A stretch of DNA of 64,000 bases from Pseudomonadota bacterium. Its GTDB lineage: Bacteria; Myxococcota; Myxococcia; Myxococcales; Myxococcaceae. Under the pieces are notes generated by a model. It searched no databases and was not told the origin of the DNA. It saw only the letters and a program-made list of their open reading frames with translations. The stretch covers positions 24,141 through 88,140 of the forward strand of contig JAFAAN010000057.1 of assembly GCA_023426545.1 (NCBI GenBank), read 5' to 3'. A program made the position numbers and the translations under genes. Positions 51,105 to 59,115 of the stretch are shown piece by piece. Within the stretch, counting starts at the first letter, position 1. Each line of letters begins with the position of its first letter.

Positions 51105-52043
51105 GTGCGGCTGGCGTCCATCTCCGTCGACCTCGACTCGCTGCCCCACTACTGCCGCATCCACGGCCTGCCGGAGTCGCTGCTCGATGCGCGCGCCCGC
51201 TCGCTGGTGCACGCGGTGGCGGTGCCTCGTTTTCGCGAGCTGCTAGACGCGGTGGGCGTGCCGGGGACCTTCTTCGCCATCGGCGAGGACCTGGAGGCCG
51301 ACCCGGCCGCCGCGGCGGGCATGCGCGCCTCCCACGAGGCGGGCATCGAGGTGGCCAGCCACAGCCACGCCCATGACTACGCGCTGACGCGCCGGGGCGC
51401 CGCGGCCATCCAGGAGGACCTGGCGCGCGCGGACGCCGCCATCCTCCAGGCCACCGGCGCGCGGCCCGTGGGCTTCCGCGCCCCGGGCTACACGCTGAAC
51501 GCGGACCTCTACGCGGCCACGGCGGCGCTGGGCTACCGGTATGGCTCCTCGGCCTTCCCCGCAGTGCCGTACTACCTGGCGAAGTCGGCGGTGATGGGCG
51601 CGCTGTCGGCGCTGGGGCGGCCGTCCCGCTCGGTGCTGGACACGCCCCGCGTGCTGCTCGCGCCCCGTGTGCCGTACCGGCCCGACCCGGCGCAGCCCTA
51701 CCGGCGGGGCGCGGGCTCCGTGCTGGAGCTGCCCATGACGGTGACGCCGGCCCTGCGCTTCCCCTTCATCGGCACCTTCGCCACCACGCTGCCCCGGGCC
51801 TCCCTGCGCCAGCTCTGGCGCGCGTGCCGCCGGGACACCCACTTCAACTTCGAGCTGCACGGCGTGGACGTGCTGGACGCCTCGGACGGGATTCCGCCGG
51901 AGCTGGTGCGGCAGCAGCGGGACCTGCGCGTCAGCGCCTCGCGGAAGATGGCGCGCCTGCGCGAGGTGTTCGGCTGGCTGAAGGCGGAGCGCGAGGTCCT
52001 CACGCTGCGCGACGCCGCCGGGCACCTGTCCGCCTCGCTGTAG
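51105..52043 (+). CDS. Polysaccharide deacetylase (NodB-type, CE4)
   Basis: A 312-residue carbohydrate esterase of family 4. The first motif, SISVDLDSLPHY, supplies catalytic Asp and metal ligand. The second, ASHSHAHDYAL, has the HxxxH metal pair. The third, VGFRAPGYTLN, has the Arg/Pro pair, and HFNFELHGVDVLD is the C-terminal LH motif. The GTG at 51105 is preferred because a GGGAGGGG ribosome-binding site lies 4-14 bases upstream. An earlier in-frame GTG at 51084 is possible. It removes N-acetyl or similar groups from a polymer, probably the one made with the GT2 enzyme upstream. Confidence 0.88.
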   Translation: MRLASISVDLDSLPHYCRIHGLPESLLDARARSLVHAVAVPRFRELLDAVGVPGTFFAIGEDLEADPAAAAGMRASHEAGIEVASHSHAHDYALTRRGAAAIQEDLARADAAILQATGARPVGFRAPGYTLNADLYAATAALGYRYGSSAFPAVPYYLAKSAVMGALSALGRPSRSVLDTPRVLLAPRVPYRPDPAQPYRRGAGSVLELPMTVTPALRFPFIGTFATTLPRASLRQLWRACRRDTHFNFELHGVDVLDASDGIPPELVRQQRDLRVSASRKMARLREVFGWLKAEREVLTLRDAAGHLSASL

Positions 52044-52184
52044 GGCCTTCCGCGCTCCTCCGCTGTCCGCCAGCACACGTTCCCGCCGCGCCCGGGCGTT
52101 CCCGAGGCACGGTGGCCGCGTCAGGGTGGGGCCCCGGGCCTCGGGCCACTCCCGGCGGCGGAGCCGGTGGTGTAAAGAGCCCCC

Positions 52185-53039
52185 ATGCTGGAGAACGTCA
52201 CCGACCGAGTGAAGAAGGGCCTGCGCGAGTGGACGGACCGGCTCGCCAACGATGAGCAGAAGGTGCGGCTCCAGGCCCTGGCGCGCCCGGGGAACGAGTA
52301 CGGGGTGGACCCGTTCGGTTTCGACCTGGACTACAGCCTGTCCGCGGTGGCCCCCCTCCTGTGGCTCTACCGGCACTACTTCCGCGTGGAGACCTTCGGC
52401 ATCGAGCAGGTGCCCGCCGGCCGGGTGCTGCTCGTTTCCAACCACTCCGGCCAGCTGCCTCTGGATGGCGCCATGATTGGCATGGCGATGATGCTGGAGG
52501 CGAGCCCGCCCCGCACCATCCGCAGCATGGTGGAGAAGTGGGTGCCGTCGCTCCCGTACGTGTCCACCTTCATGGCGCGCGTGGGCCAGATTGTCGGCAC
52601 GCCGGAGAACTGCCGCCGGCTCCTGGAGTCGGAGGAGGCCATCCTCGTCTTCCCGGAGGGCACTCGCGGCATCAACAAGCTGTGGCCCCAGCGCTATCAG
52701 CTCCAGGAGTTCGGCCTGGGCTTCATGCGCCTGGCGCTGGAGACGAAGACGCCCATCATCCCCGTGGCCGTCATCGGCGCCGAGGAGCAGGCCCCCGCGC
52801 TGCTGGACCTCAAGCCGGTGGCGAAGCTGCTGGGCTTCCCGTCCTTCCCCATCACCCTCACGGGCCTGCCCATCCCCCTGCCCACCAAGTACCGCATCTA
52901 CTTCGGGGAGCCGCTGCGCTTCTCGGGGCGCCCGGACGACGAGGACAGCGAGCTGGACAAGAAGGTCCGGACGGTGAAGGCGTCCATCCAGTCCATGCTC
53001 CACCAGGGCCTCAAGGAGCGCCGGGGGGTGTTCTGGTGA
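52185..53039 (+). CDS. 1-acylglycerol-3-phosphate-type acyltransferase
   Basis: A 284-residue acyltransferase with VSNHSGQLPLDGAMIGMAMM, the active-site variant in which His and Asp are separated by six residues rather than the four of classic PlsC. It also has FPEGTRGINK, the phosphate-binding motif, and a typical late PITLTGLPIPLPTKYRIYFG. Members of this subgroup occur with surface-polymer genes. There is no transmembrane helix beyond the short N-terminal amphipathic part. It is 141 bp after the deacetylase and 34 bp before the epimerase-like gene. Confidence 0.83.
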   Translation: MLENVTDRVKKGLREWTDRLANDEQKVRLQALARPGNEYGVDPFGFDLDYSLSAVAPLLWLYRHYFRVETFGIEQVPAGRVLLVSNHSGQLPLDGAMIGMAMMLEASPPRTIRSMVEKWVPSLPYVSTFMARVGQIVGTPENCRRLLESEEAILVFPEGTRGINKLWPQRYQLQEFGLGFMRLALETKTPIIPVAVIGAEEQAPALLDLKPVAKLLGFPSFPITLTGLPIPLPTKYRIYFGEPLRFSGRPDDEDSELDKKVRTVKASIQSMLHQGLKERRGVFW

Positions 53040-53073
53040 GCGCCGCGTCCGGCGGTGCTATGAGGTGGGCCCC

Positions 53074-53997
53074 ATGAGACCGGCCGTCGTCGTCACTGGC
53101 ATCAGCGGCAACCTCGGCCGCACCCTCGCGAAGCTGCTGCACAAGCGCGAGCGCATCATCGGCATCGACCGGCGGCCCTTCGTGGGCCGGCCGAAGGACG
53201 TCGAGATGTACGAGCTGGACCTCCGCAAGAAGAAGGCGGAGGACGTCTTCCGGAAGAACGAGATCCGCGCCGTCATCCACATGGGCATCATGCATGACCC
53301 GCGGATGAGCGAGGAGGAGCACCACTCCTTCAACGTCGTGGGCACCACGCGTCTGCTGGAGTACTGCGCGAAGTACGGCGTGAAGAAGGTCGTGGTCCTC
53401 TCCTCGGCCAACGTCTACGGCCCCAGCCCGGACAACTCCAACTTCCTCACGGAAGACGCGCCGCTGATGGCCGCCAGCCGCTTCTCGGGCGTGCGCGACC
53501 TCATCGAAGTGGACATGCTGGCGCACAGCTTCTTCTGGAAGCACCCCGACATCGAGACCGTCATCCTCCGGCCCGTCCACATCGTCGGGCCCACCATCAA
53601 GAACGCGCCGTCCAACTACCTGCGCCTGCGCCGGCCCTGGGTGATGGCGGGCTTCGACCCGATGGTGCAGCTCATCCACGTGGAGGACGTGGCGCGCGCC
53701 ATGGTGGAGGCGCTCCGCCCCGAGCCCAAGGGCGTCTACAACGTGGTGGGCCCCGGCGAGGTCCCCCTGTCCACGGTGATGCGGGAGCTGGGCAACTCGC
53801 CCATCCCCGTGCCGCACCCCGTGGCCCGCCCGCTGCTGGGCATGCTGTTCAAGTACCGGCTGGCCAACTTCCCGCCGCCTGAACTGGACCACATCCAGTT
53901 CCTCTGCGCCGTGGATGGCCGCCGCTGGGTGAAGGACGTGGCCTGGAAGCCGCGCCACTCGATGCGCGACACCATCCGCTCCGTCCACGGCGACTAG
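53074..53997 (+). CDS. Extended SDR (epimerase/dehydratase-like) with altered catalytic pair
   Basis: A 307-residue NAD-dependent epimerase-like protein. The Rossmann motif is VTGISGNLGRTLAKLL, followed by VVVLSSANVYGPSPD with the catalytic-region Ser. At the position of the usual Y-x3-K (after ASR) the sequence reads SRFSGVRDLIEVDM. Phe replaces the catalytic Tyr and Arg replaces Lys. Other family features (LRPVHIVGPTIKN, GVYNVVGPGEV) remain. Such sequences may bind NAD without typical catalysis, or may use another residue. The ATG at 53074 was chosen over a GTG nine bases earlier. It closes the + strand cluster that begins at 48990. Confidence 0.84.
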   Translation: MRPAVVVTGISGNLGRTLAKLLHKRERIIGIDRRPFVGRPKDVEMYELDLRKKKAEDVFRKNEIRAVIHMGIMHDPRMSEEEHHSFNVVGTTRLLEYCAKYGVKKVVVLSSANVYGPSPDNSNFLTEDAPLMAASRFSGVRDLIEVDMLAHSFFWKHPDIETVILRPVHIVGPTIKNAPSNYLRLRRPWVMAGFDPMVQLIHVEDVARAMVEALRPEPKGVYNVVGPGEVPLSTVMRELGNSPIPVPHPVARPLLGMLFKYRLANFPPPELDHIQFLCAVDGRRWVKDVAWKPRHSMRDTIRSVHGD

Positions 53998-54256
53998 CCG
54001 CGGGAAAGTCCGAGGCCCCTGACACGCGTGTCACGCTGCGCAGGGCGCCCTCTCCGGAAGGGCCTGACAGGAATGTCCCGGGTCCGTGCGGAGGACGGGG
54101 GCGGGTTCTGCTGCCCTCCCGTGCAAGTCCTTGAATCTCCAGCCTTTGTTTCGTGCTCCACGCGGCCGGGCGGCTTGGCACTCGCATTGCTCTAGGAGTG
54201 GCTCGTCACGGCGCAGCGATGTGGGCCCGGCAACGGCGTCGCTCCGTCACACTGTA
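53998..54256. other. Intergenic region after the SDR gene
   Basis: This region holds no convincing gene. It contains an inverted repeat around 54005-54035 (CCTGACACGCGTGTCACG) that is self-complementary over GACACGCGTGTC and may act as a transcription end or binding site. Beyond it is ordinary GC-rich sequence up to the duplicated terminator region. Confidence 0.4.
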
Positions 54257-54398
54257 GGGCACTCCATGGGGGAGTTCCCGACGCCCTCCGTCTCGGCCGG
54301 CCCCGAGACGGTGGGCGGTTTCTTGTGAGGGCGCTCCATGGGGGAGCTCCCGACGCCCACCGCCTCGGCCGGCCCCGGGACGGTGGGCGGTTTCTTTT
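54257..54398. repeat. 72-bp tandem duplication carrying two terminator hairpins
   Basis: Two copies of a 72-bp unit begin at 54257 and 54329, each starting GGGC.CTCCATGGGGGAG. Each unit contains a GC-rich inverted repeat (GACGCCC...GGCCGGCCC...GGTGGGCG) followed on the + strand by GTTTCTT or GTTTCTTTT. The second copy therefore looks like a rho-independent terminator for the epimerase-like gene. It also serves as the 3' boundary of the leftward lipoprotein gene, whose stop is at 54399. The copies differ by a few substitutions. Confidence 0.75.
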
Positions 54399-54839
54399 CT
54401 AGGGATGGGTTTCGCTCAGGGGGATGGGGAGCTCGCCCTCGAACGGACCCTCCTCCTGGCTTTCGAGGAGCCACGCCCCATCCCGGAAGATGAACTCCGA
54501 GGTGACGATGGCGGTGCGCTCGGAGGCAGAGGGCAGTCGCATCCACTGGATGCGGCTCTGCACCGTGGCGCGCTGCCCGTCCTCGGACAGCTTCACGTCC
54601 TCGATTTCGTAGTCGGTGATGGACAGGTCCTTGTCGTCGTTGAGCTGGAGGCGGGCCTTCTGGAAGTCCTTGCGCCGCTCGGGGACGATGATGCGGGTGG
54701 CGCTGCGGTAGTCCTTCCAGCGGATGGCTTGATGGAAGCGCTCGACGGTGGGTTTGAGTGCTTCCAGATTGGATTTCTTGACCGTGGTTGCGCACGCCCC
54801 GAGGGCGAGCGCGAGGAGCAGGGCAGTCAGGCGATTCAC
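54399..54839 (-). CDS. Predicted lipoprotein of unknown function
   Basis: A 146-residue predicted lipoprotein (VNRLTALLLALALGAC, Cys at residue 16). After the Cys it has a helix-rich stretch (ALKPTVERFHQAIRWKDYRS) then beta strands (DYEIEDVKLSEDGQRATVQS and ERTAIVTSEFIFRDGAWLLE), similar to small NTF2-like or lipoprotein families of myxobacteria. The GTG start at 54839 is set by the signal peptide. The region upstream is the start region of the TPR gene on the other strand. Confidence 0.75.
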   Translation of the reverse strand: MNRLTALLLALALGACATTVKKSNLEALKPTVERFHQAIRWKDYRSATRIIVPERRKDFQKARLQLNDDKDLSITDYEIEDVKLSEDGQRATVQSRIQWMRLPSASERTAIVTSEFIFRDGAWLLESQEEGPFEGELPIPLSETHP

Positions 54840-54926
54840 GCCGCCGAGGCTAGCACCCGGCAGCGTCGGACAAGAGAGGGGTGCTATGGTCCTGCTCCCC
54901 GCCCGAGCACCGGAGTCGCGAGCCCA

Positions 54927-57900
54927 ATGGCCAAGTCGATGGTGGAGCGTTACGAACAGCTCCTCCGGCAAGATCCCACCTCTTCCGTTTTCGTCGAACT
55001 CGCCAAGATCCTGCTGGAAAAAGGGGATGCTGCGCGCGCCATCGAGGTCTGCGGGCAAGGCATCACCCACCACCCCACGTCCATCGTGGGGCGCGTGCTG
55101 TGGGGCAAGTCCCTCATCCAGCAGGGCCGTCCCGCCGAGGCCATGGAGCAGTTCGACCAGGCCATCTCCATCGAGAAGGACAACCCCTACGCCTACAACC
55201 TGATTGGCGAGGTGTTGTTGCAGCGCGGGCTGTACCGGTCGGCGCTGCCCATCCTCCGCAAGGCGGTGGCGCTTCAGCCCAATGACGGACGCGTGAAGAC
55301 GTGGCTGGACCAGGCGCAGCAGGCGCTGGCGGGCGGTCCGGCTCCCGTGTTCGCGGACCTGATGGGGTTGGAGAAGCCCGCCGCCGAGGAGGCCGCGGCC
55401 GGTGATGGGGAGAAGGAGGCGCCCGCGGAGGCTCCGGCGCCCACCATGGCCCCCATGGCTGCCGCGAGGCTTCGCGCCGCGGCGCTTGGTGACGCCGCGA
55501 AGGCGACGCCGGCGGCGAGGCGTGGCGGCGAGAAGCAGGATGGCGCCACCCCGGCGGGCGAGGTGGCCGTCGAGGCTCAAGCGGGCGCGGCGGCGAGTGA
55601 GGGCATCGCGGGACAGGGAGCGCAGGCCGGACCTGGTGCCGACGCGCCCCCGCCGGGCGAGGGGACCGGGCATCGCGCCGAGGCCGCCGATGCGGGCGAC
55701 GGACCCGTGCCTGGAGTCGAGGCCCCCCAGGTGGATGGGGCCTCGGGGCCCGGTGCCGGGGCTGGCGAGACATCCGAGCAGGACGCCGAGGCGCCACGCT
55801 CGGGCGACAGGCCGGTCCGCGATGTCGGCGCGGCGCTGGGGCTCCTCGACCGGCAGGTTCCGGTGGCCCCGTCCGCGCTGGGCTCGGAGGTGCCGAGCCT
55901 CGACCTGGGGCTGGAGGAGGAGGCGAGGGCTGCCGAGGCCCCCTCCGCACCGGCGGGCGCGGAGGAAGCTGCCGGCGGGCAGGACGCCGCGGCGCGATCC
56001 GACGGCTCCGAGCAGGGCACGGCCTCCGGGGATGTTCCCACGCAGCAGGTGTCCATCGCGGACGAGGCCGCTGCGGATTCGCGGCCCGTGGAGGACGATG
56101 AGCCGGCGTCCGTGGCGGAAGCCATGGCCGCATCGTCGGGCGCGGGCGGCCTCCTCGGCGACCTCCCCCCACCGGAGGCCACCGCGTCGGGGCCCTCGGC
56201 GGTGTCGGCGTCGGCCCGGGCCTCTGGGGTCAAGCGCTCCCTGCTCGAGGACATCCCTGACGCTGCCCCGGCCGCATCCGCCGCCAGCGCGAAGTCGGCG
56301 GAGCGCAAGCCGGACACGGCGGCGCTCACCGCCGAGTACGAGAAGGAGCTCCGGGCGAAGCTCGCGCGCGAGGCCGCGAAGACGTCCTTCATCGCCCGGC
56401 ACGGCGTGAAGGTCGCGGGGGCCGTGGTGGGCGTGGTGGTGCTGGCCATCGTGGCCATCAGCTTCATCAACATCCGCGCGAGCCAGGGCGGCCAGACGCT
56501 GAGCGAGACGCTGGCCCGGGCCGAGGACCTCATCCTCCAGGACACCGGCGCGTCGCTGGACGCGGCCCTGGCCCAGCTCCTCAAGGCGCGGGAGATGGAT
56601 GAGGGCAGCAGCCGGGCCTGGGCGCTGACGGCCTGGGCGCACGCGCTCCGGTTCGCGGACTACAGCCAGTCGCCCGAGGACCGGCGCCAGGCACTGGAGG
56701 CCCTGGAGCGGCCGGGTGTGAAGGACGCCGCGCCCGGGCTGGTGCTGGTCACCAACGTGCTGGTGGCGGACGACCGGGGCCGCACGCTGGCCCGCAGCGC
56801 GCTGCTGGGCTCTCCCCTGGACAGCACCGAGGTGCACGCGCTCGCCGGCCGCCTGCTGCTCGAGGCGAAGGACGAGAAGCAGGCGCTCGAACGCTTCGAC
56901 CGCGCGCTCCGCGCGTCGGGAGCCAACGTCCGCGCGCTGGTGGCCCTGGGTGATTACTACAAGGCCTCCGAGGACTTTCCGCAGGCCATCCAGATGTACG
57001 AGCGCGCGCGCAAGAAATCCCCCGAGCACCCCTCCGCCCGCATCGGGCAGGCGGAGGCGCGGCTGGCGCTCTACCAGGACCTGGACACCGCGCTGGCGGA
57101 CATGGCGCGGCTCGCGGACGACCCGAAGCTCTCCGCGCAGCTCAAGGCGCGTCAGCAGCTGGTGCACGGCGAGCTACTGTCCGCGCAGGGCAAGCACGCG
57201 GAGGCCCGGGCGCTGCTCGCGAAGGGCGCCCAGGGGCCGATGGCCTACGAGTTCCAACTGTCGCTCGGCGCCGCCAGCCGGGCGGCCGGGGCGCTGGACG
57301 CGGCGCAGGCCGCCTACGAGGCCGCGCTCAAGCTTCAGCCGAAGAGCGAGGAGGCCCGGGAGGGCCTGGGCCGTGCGCTGCTGGACCGCGACCGCGAGCG
57401 CGAGGTGCTGTCCCGGCTGGACGCGGACGGCGGGCGCAAGGTGGCCCTGGTGCGCGGCGCCGCCTATGCCCGGCTCGGGGACTGGAAGCGTGCCCGAGCG
57501 GAGCTGGCGCGGACCCGGGTGAACGACCGCTATCCCCCGGAGGCCATCTCCTGGCTGGCCCTGGCGGATGCCGCCGAGGGCCATGGCGCCCAGGCGCGGG
57601 AGCTGCTGGAGAAGGCCCTGGCGGCGGCGAAGCGGCCGCGCAACGACATGCGGCTGGCGCTGGGGCAGCTCTATTGGCGCGAGCGGGCCTACGACAAGGC
57701 CCAGGCGCAGTTCGAGGAGGCCCAGAAGGACCCGCGTGACTACGAGGGTGCGTGCGCGCTGGGGCGCCTGATGCTGGCGCGGGGGCTGCCGGACATGGCC
57801 CTCAAGCCGCTGACCCAGGCGGTGGAGCGCAACGGCGCGCATGGTGAGGCCCGGGACGCGCTGGGGCGGACCCTGCTGGCGCTGGGGCGGACCCAGGAGG

Positions 57901-58727
57901 CGCTCAAGCAGTTCGAGGCGTGGCAGCTGGAGAACCCCGGCCACGCGGCGGCGCACAAGGGCTTCGCGCTGGCGCTCCACCACGCGGGCCGCCGCAAGGA
58001 TGCCGAGGCCGCCGTGGCTCGCGCGGTCAAGCTGGCCGCGGAGGACGCCGAGGCGCACAAGCTGCGCGCGGCCATCCTGTTCGCCGCGGGCGACGCGCGA
58101 GGCGCCTTCGCCGCGCTGGAGCGCGCCAACAAGCTGGACCCGAAGGACGCGGACACCTTCTGTGAGATTGCGCTCGCCTTCATGCGCCAGGGCAACACCG
58201 GCAACGCGGAAGCGGCCTTCGCCGCGGCTCGGCGCGAGGGCCCGGACGCCACCTGCGGCCGTGTGGGCGAGCTGTACGCGCAGCTCCCCGGCGGTGGACG
58301 TGGCGCCGCGCGGACGCTGGAAGATTTGGCCGCCCGGGCGCCCACTGTCTGGGACAAGGCCTTCGCCCAGGCCACCCGGGCGCGCGCGCTGCTGGGCGCG
58401 GGGGCCCTGACGGACGCCCGGAGCGCGGCGGACGAGGCCGTTCGCCTGGCGCCCTTCGACGGACGCGCGCAGCTCGCGCTGGGGATGGTGGCCCTCAAGC
58501 AGAAACAGGAGGCGGTGGCCAAGAGCGCGCTGGAGAAGGCCGTGGAGTTGGAGCCCGCCGATGGCGTGGCGCACCTGGCGCTCGCGGACCTGCTGGTGCG
58601 TGAGCCGGGGGAGCTGTCCCGGGCCGTGGATGCCTACGAGGCATTCCTGAAGCTGGCGGGGGGCTCGAACGAGGCGGCGCGCGTGAAGAAGGCCCTGCCC
58701 AGCCTCAAGAAGAAGGCGGCGAGGTAG
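54927..58727 (+). CDS. Membrane-anchored TPR protein
   Basis: A 1,266-residue protein. N-terminal cytoplasmic TPR units (MVERYEQLLRQDPTSSVFVE, PTSIVGRVLWGKSLIQQGRP, NAYNLIGEVLLQRG-like repeats) are followed by a long low-complexity Glu/Ala/Gly/Pro linker (about 140-470), a single membrane helix at about 495-515 (VAGAVVGVVVLAIVAISFIN), and an extended TPR array to the end. The ATG at 54927 is the start of the coherent N-terminus (MAKSMVERYEQ). An earlier in-frame start would add unrelated, non-coding-like residues. The design resembles the GYF-TPR protein at 43912-48750 but lacks a zinc ribbon and GYF. Its role is unknown. Confidence 0.83.
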   Translation: MAKSMVERYEQLLRQDPTSSVFVELAKILLEKGDAARAIEVCGQGITHHPTSIVGRVLWGKSLIQQGRPAEAMEQFDQAISIEKDNPYAYNLIGEVLLQRGLYRSALPILRKAVALQPNDGRVKTWLDQAQQALAGGPAPVFADLMGLEKPAAEEAAAGDGEKEAPAEAPAPTMAPMAAARLRAAALGDAAKATPAARRGGEKQDGATPAGEVAVEAQAGAAASEGIAGQGAQAGPGADAPPPGEGTGHRAEAADAGDGPVPGVEAPQVDGASGPGAGAGETSEQDAEAPRSGDRPVRDVGAALGLLDRQVPVAPSALGSEVPSLDLGLEEEARAAEAPSAPAGAEEAAGGQDAAARSDGSEQGTASGDVPTQQVSIADEAAADSRPVEDDEPASVAEAMAASSGAGGLLGDLPPPEATASGPSAVSASARASGVKRSLLEDIPDAAPAASAASAKSAERKPDTAALTAEYEKELRAKLAREAAKTSFIARHGVKVAGAVVGVVVLAIVAISFINIRASQGGQTLSETLARAEDLILQDTGASLDAALAQLLKAREMDEGSSRAWALTAWAHALRFADYSQSPEDRRQALEALERPGVKDAAPGLVLVTNVLVADDRGRTLARSALLGSPLDSTEVHALAGRLLLEAKDEKQALERFDRALRASGANVRALVALGDYYKASEDFPQAIQMYERARKKSPEHPSARIGQAEARLALYQDLDTALADMARLADDPKLSAQLKARQQLVHGELLSAQGKHAEARALLAKGAQGPMAYEFQLSLGAASRAAGALDAAQAAYEAALKLQPKSEEAREGLGRALLDRDREREVLSRLDADGGRKVALVRGAAYARLGDWKRARAELARTRVNDRYPPEAISWLALADAAEGHGAQARELLEKALAAAKRPRNDMRLALGQLYWRERAYDKAQAQFEEAQKDPRDYEGACALGRLMLARGLPDMALKPLTQAVERNGAHGEARDALGRTLLALGRTQEALKQFEAWQLENPGHAAAHKGFALALHHAGRRKDAEAAVARAVKLAAEDAEAHKLRAAILFAAGDARGAFAALERANKLDPKDADTFCEIALAFMRQGNTGNAEAAFAAARREGPDATCGRVGELYAQLPGGGRGAARTLEDLAARAPTVWDKAFAQATRARALLGAGALTDARSAADEAVRLAPFDGRAQLALGMVALKQKQEAVAKSALEKAVELEPADGVAHLALADLLVREPGELSRAVDAYEAFLKLAGGSNEAARVKKALPSLKKKAAR

Positions 58728-58728
58728 C

Positions 58729-59109
58729 GTGCGGTTTTTCTCCTCCCGGACCGACACCCCCCTGCTGCACATCATGTGGGGGAACGCGTTCCTGCTATCG
58801 CTCATCTACCTGCTGGTGGGGCTCGGGGTGGAGATTGCCCTGCGCTACTTCCCCTCACGCTTCCTCCAGCGTCTGTCGCTGTCGCTGGACTCGCTCCCCG
58901 CGCGGGCGCTGGAGTTGACGGGCGCCATGGAGCCGCTGCGCGCGGCCTACTTCTCCGGCCGCATCTCCGAGGTGGGGGTGCGCGTCGTCTTCGGCCTCAC
59001 CACCCTGGTGGTCATCTTCCTGCTCGCCATGGTGGTGGGCACGTTCATGGGCGGCGTCCGGACGCTGCTGGCCCGTAGGGCCCTGCGCGCCGGTGGACGC
59101 CGGCACTGA
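58729..59109 (+). CDS. Small membrane protein of unknown function
   Basis: A 126-residue protein with two likely membrane helices at about 17-37 (NAFLLSLIYLLVGLGVEIAL) and 85-107 (VFGLTTLVVIFLLAMVVGTF), separated by a short amphipathic loop rich in Leu and Arg and followed by a basic tail. The GTG start lies 1 base after the TPR protein's stop codon, implying translational coupling with it. I recognise no family. The function may be to anchor or assist the upstream TPR protein. Confidence 0.62.
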   Translation: MRFFSSRTDTPLLHIMWGNAFLLSLIYLLVGLGVEIALRYFPSRFLQRLSLSLDSLPARALELTGAMEPLRAAYFSGRISEVGVRVVFGLTTLVVIFLLAMVVGTFMGGVRTLLARRALRAGGRRH

Positions 59110-59115
59110 GCCGCT

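Noticed and set aside
54405..54926. In-frame extension of the TPR gene upstream of 54927
   Set aside because: It is antisense to the lipoprotein gene and lacks any conserved sequence. The coherent N-terminus begins MAKSMVERYEQ.
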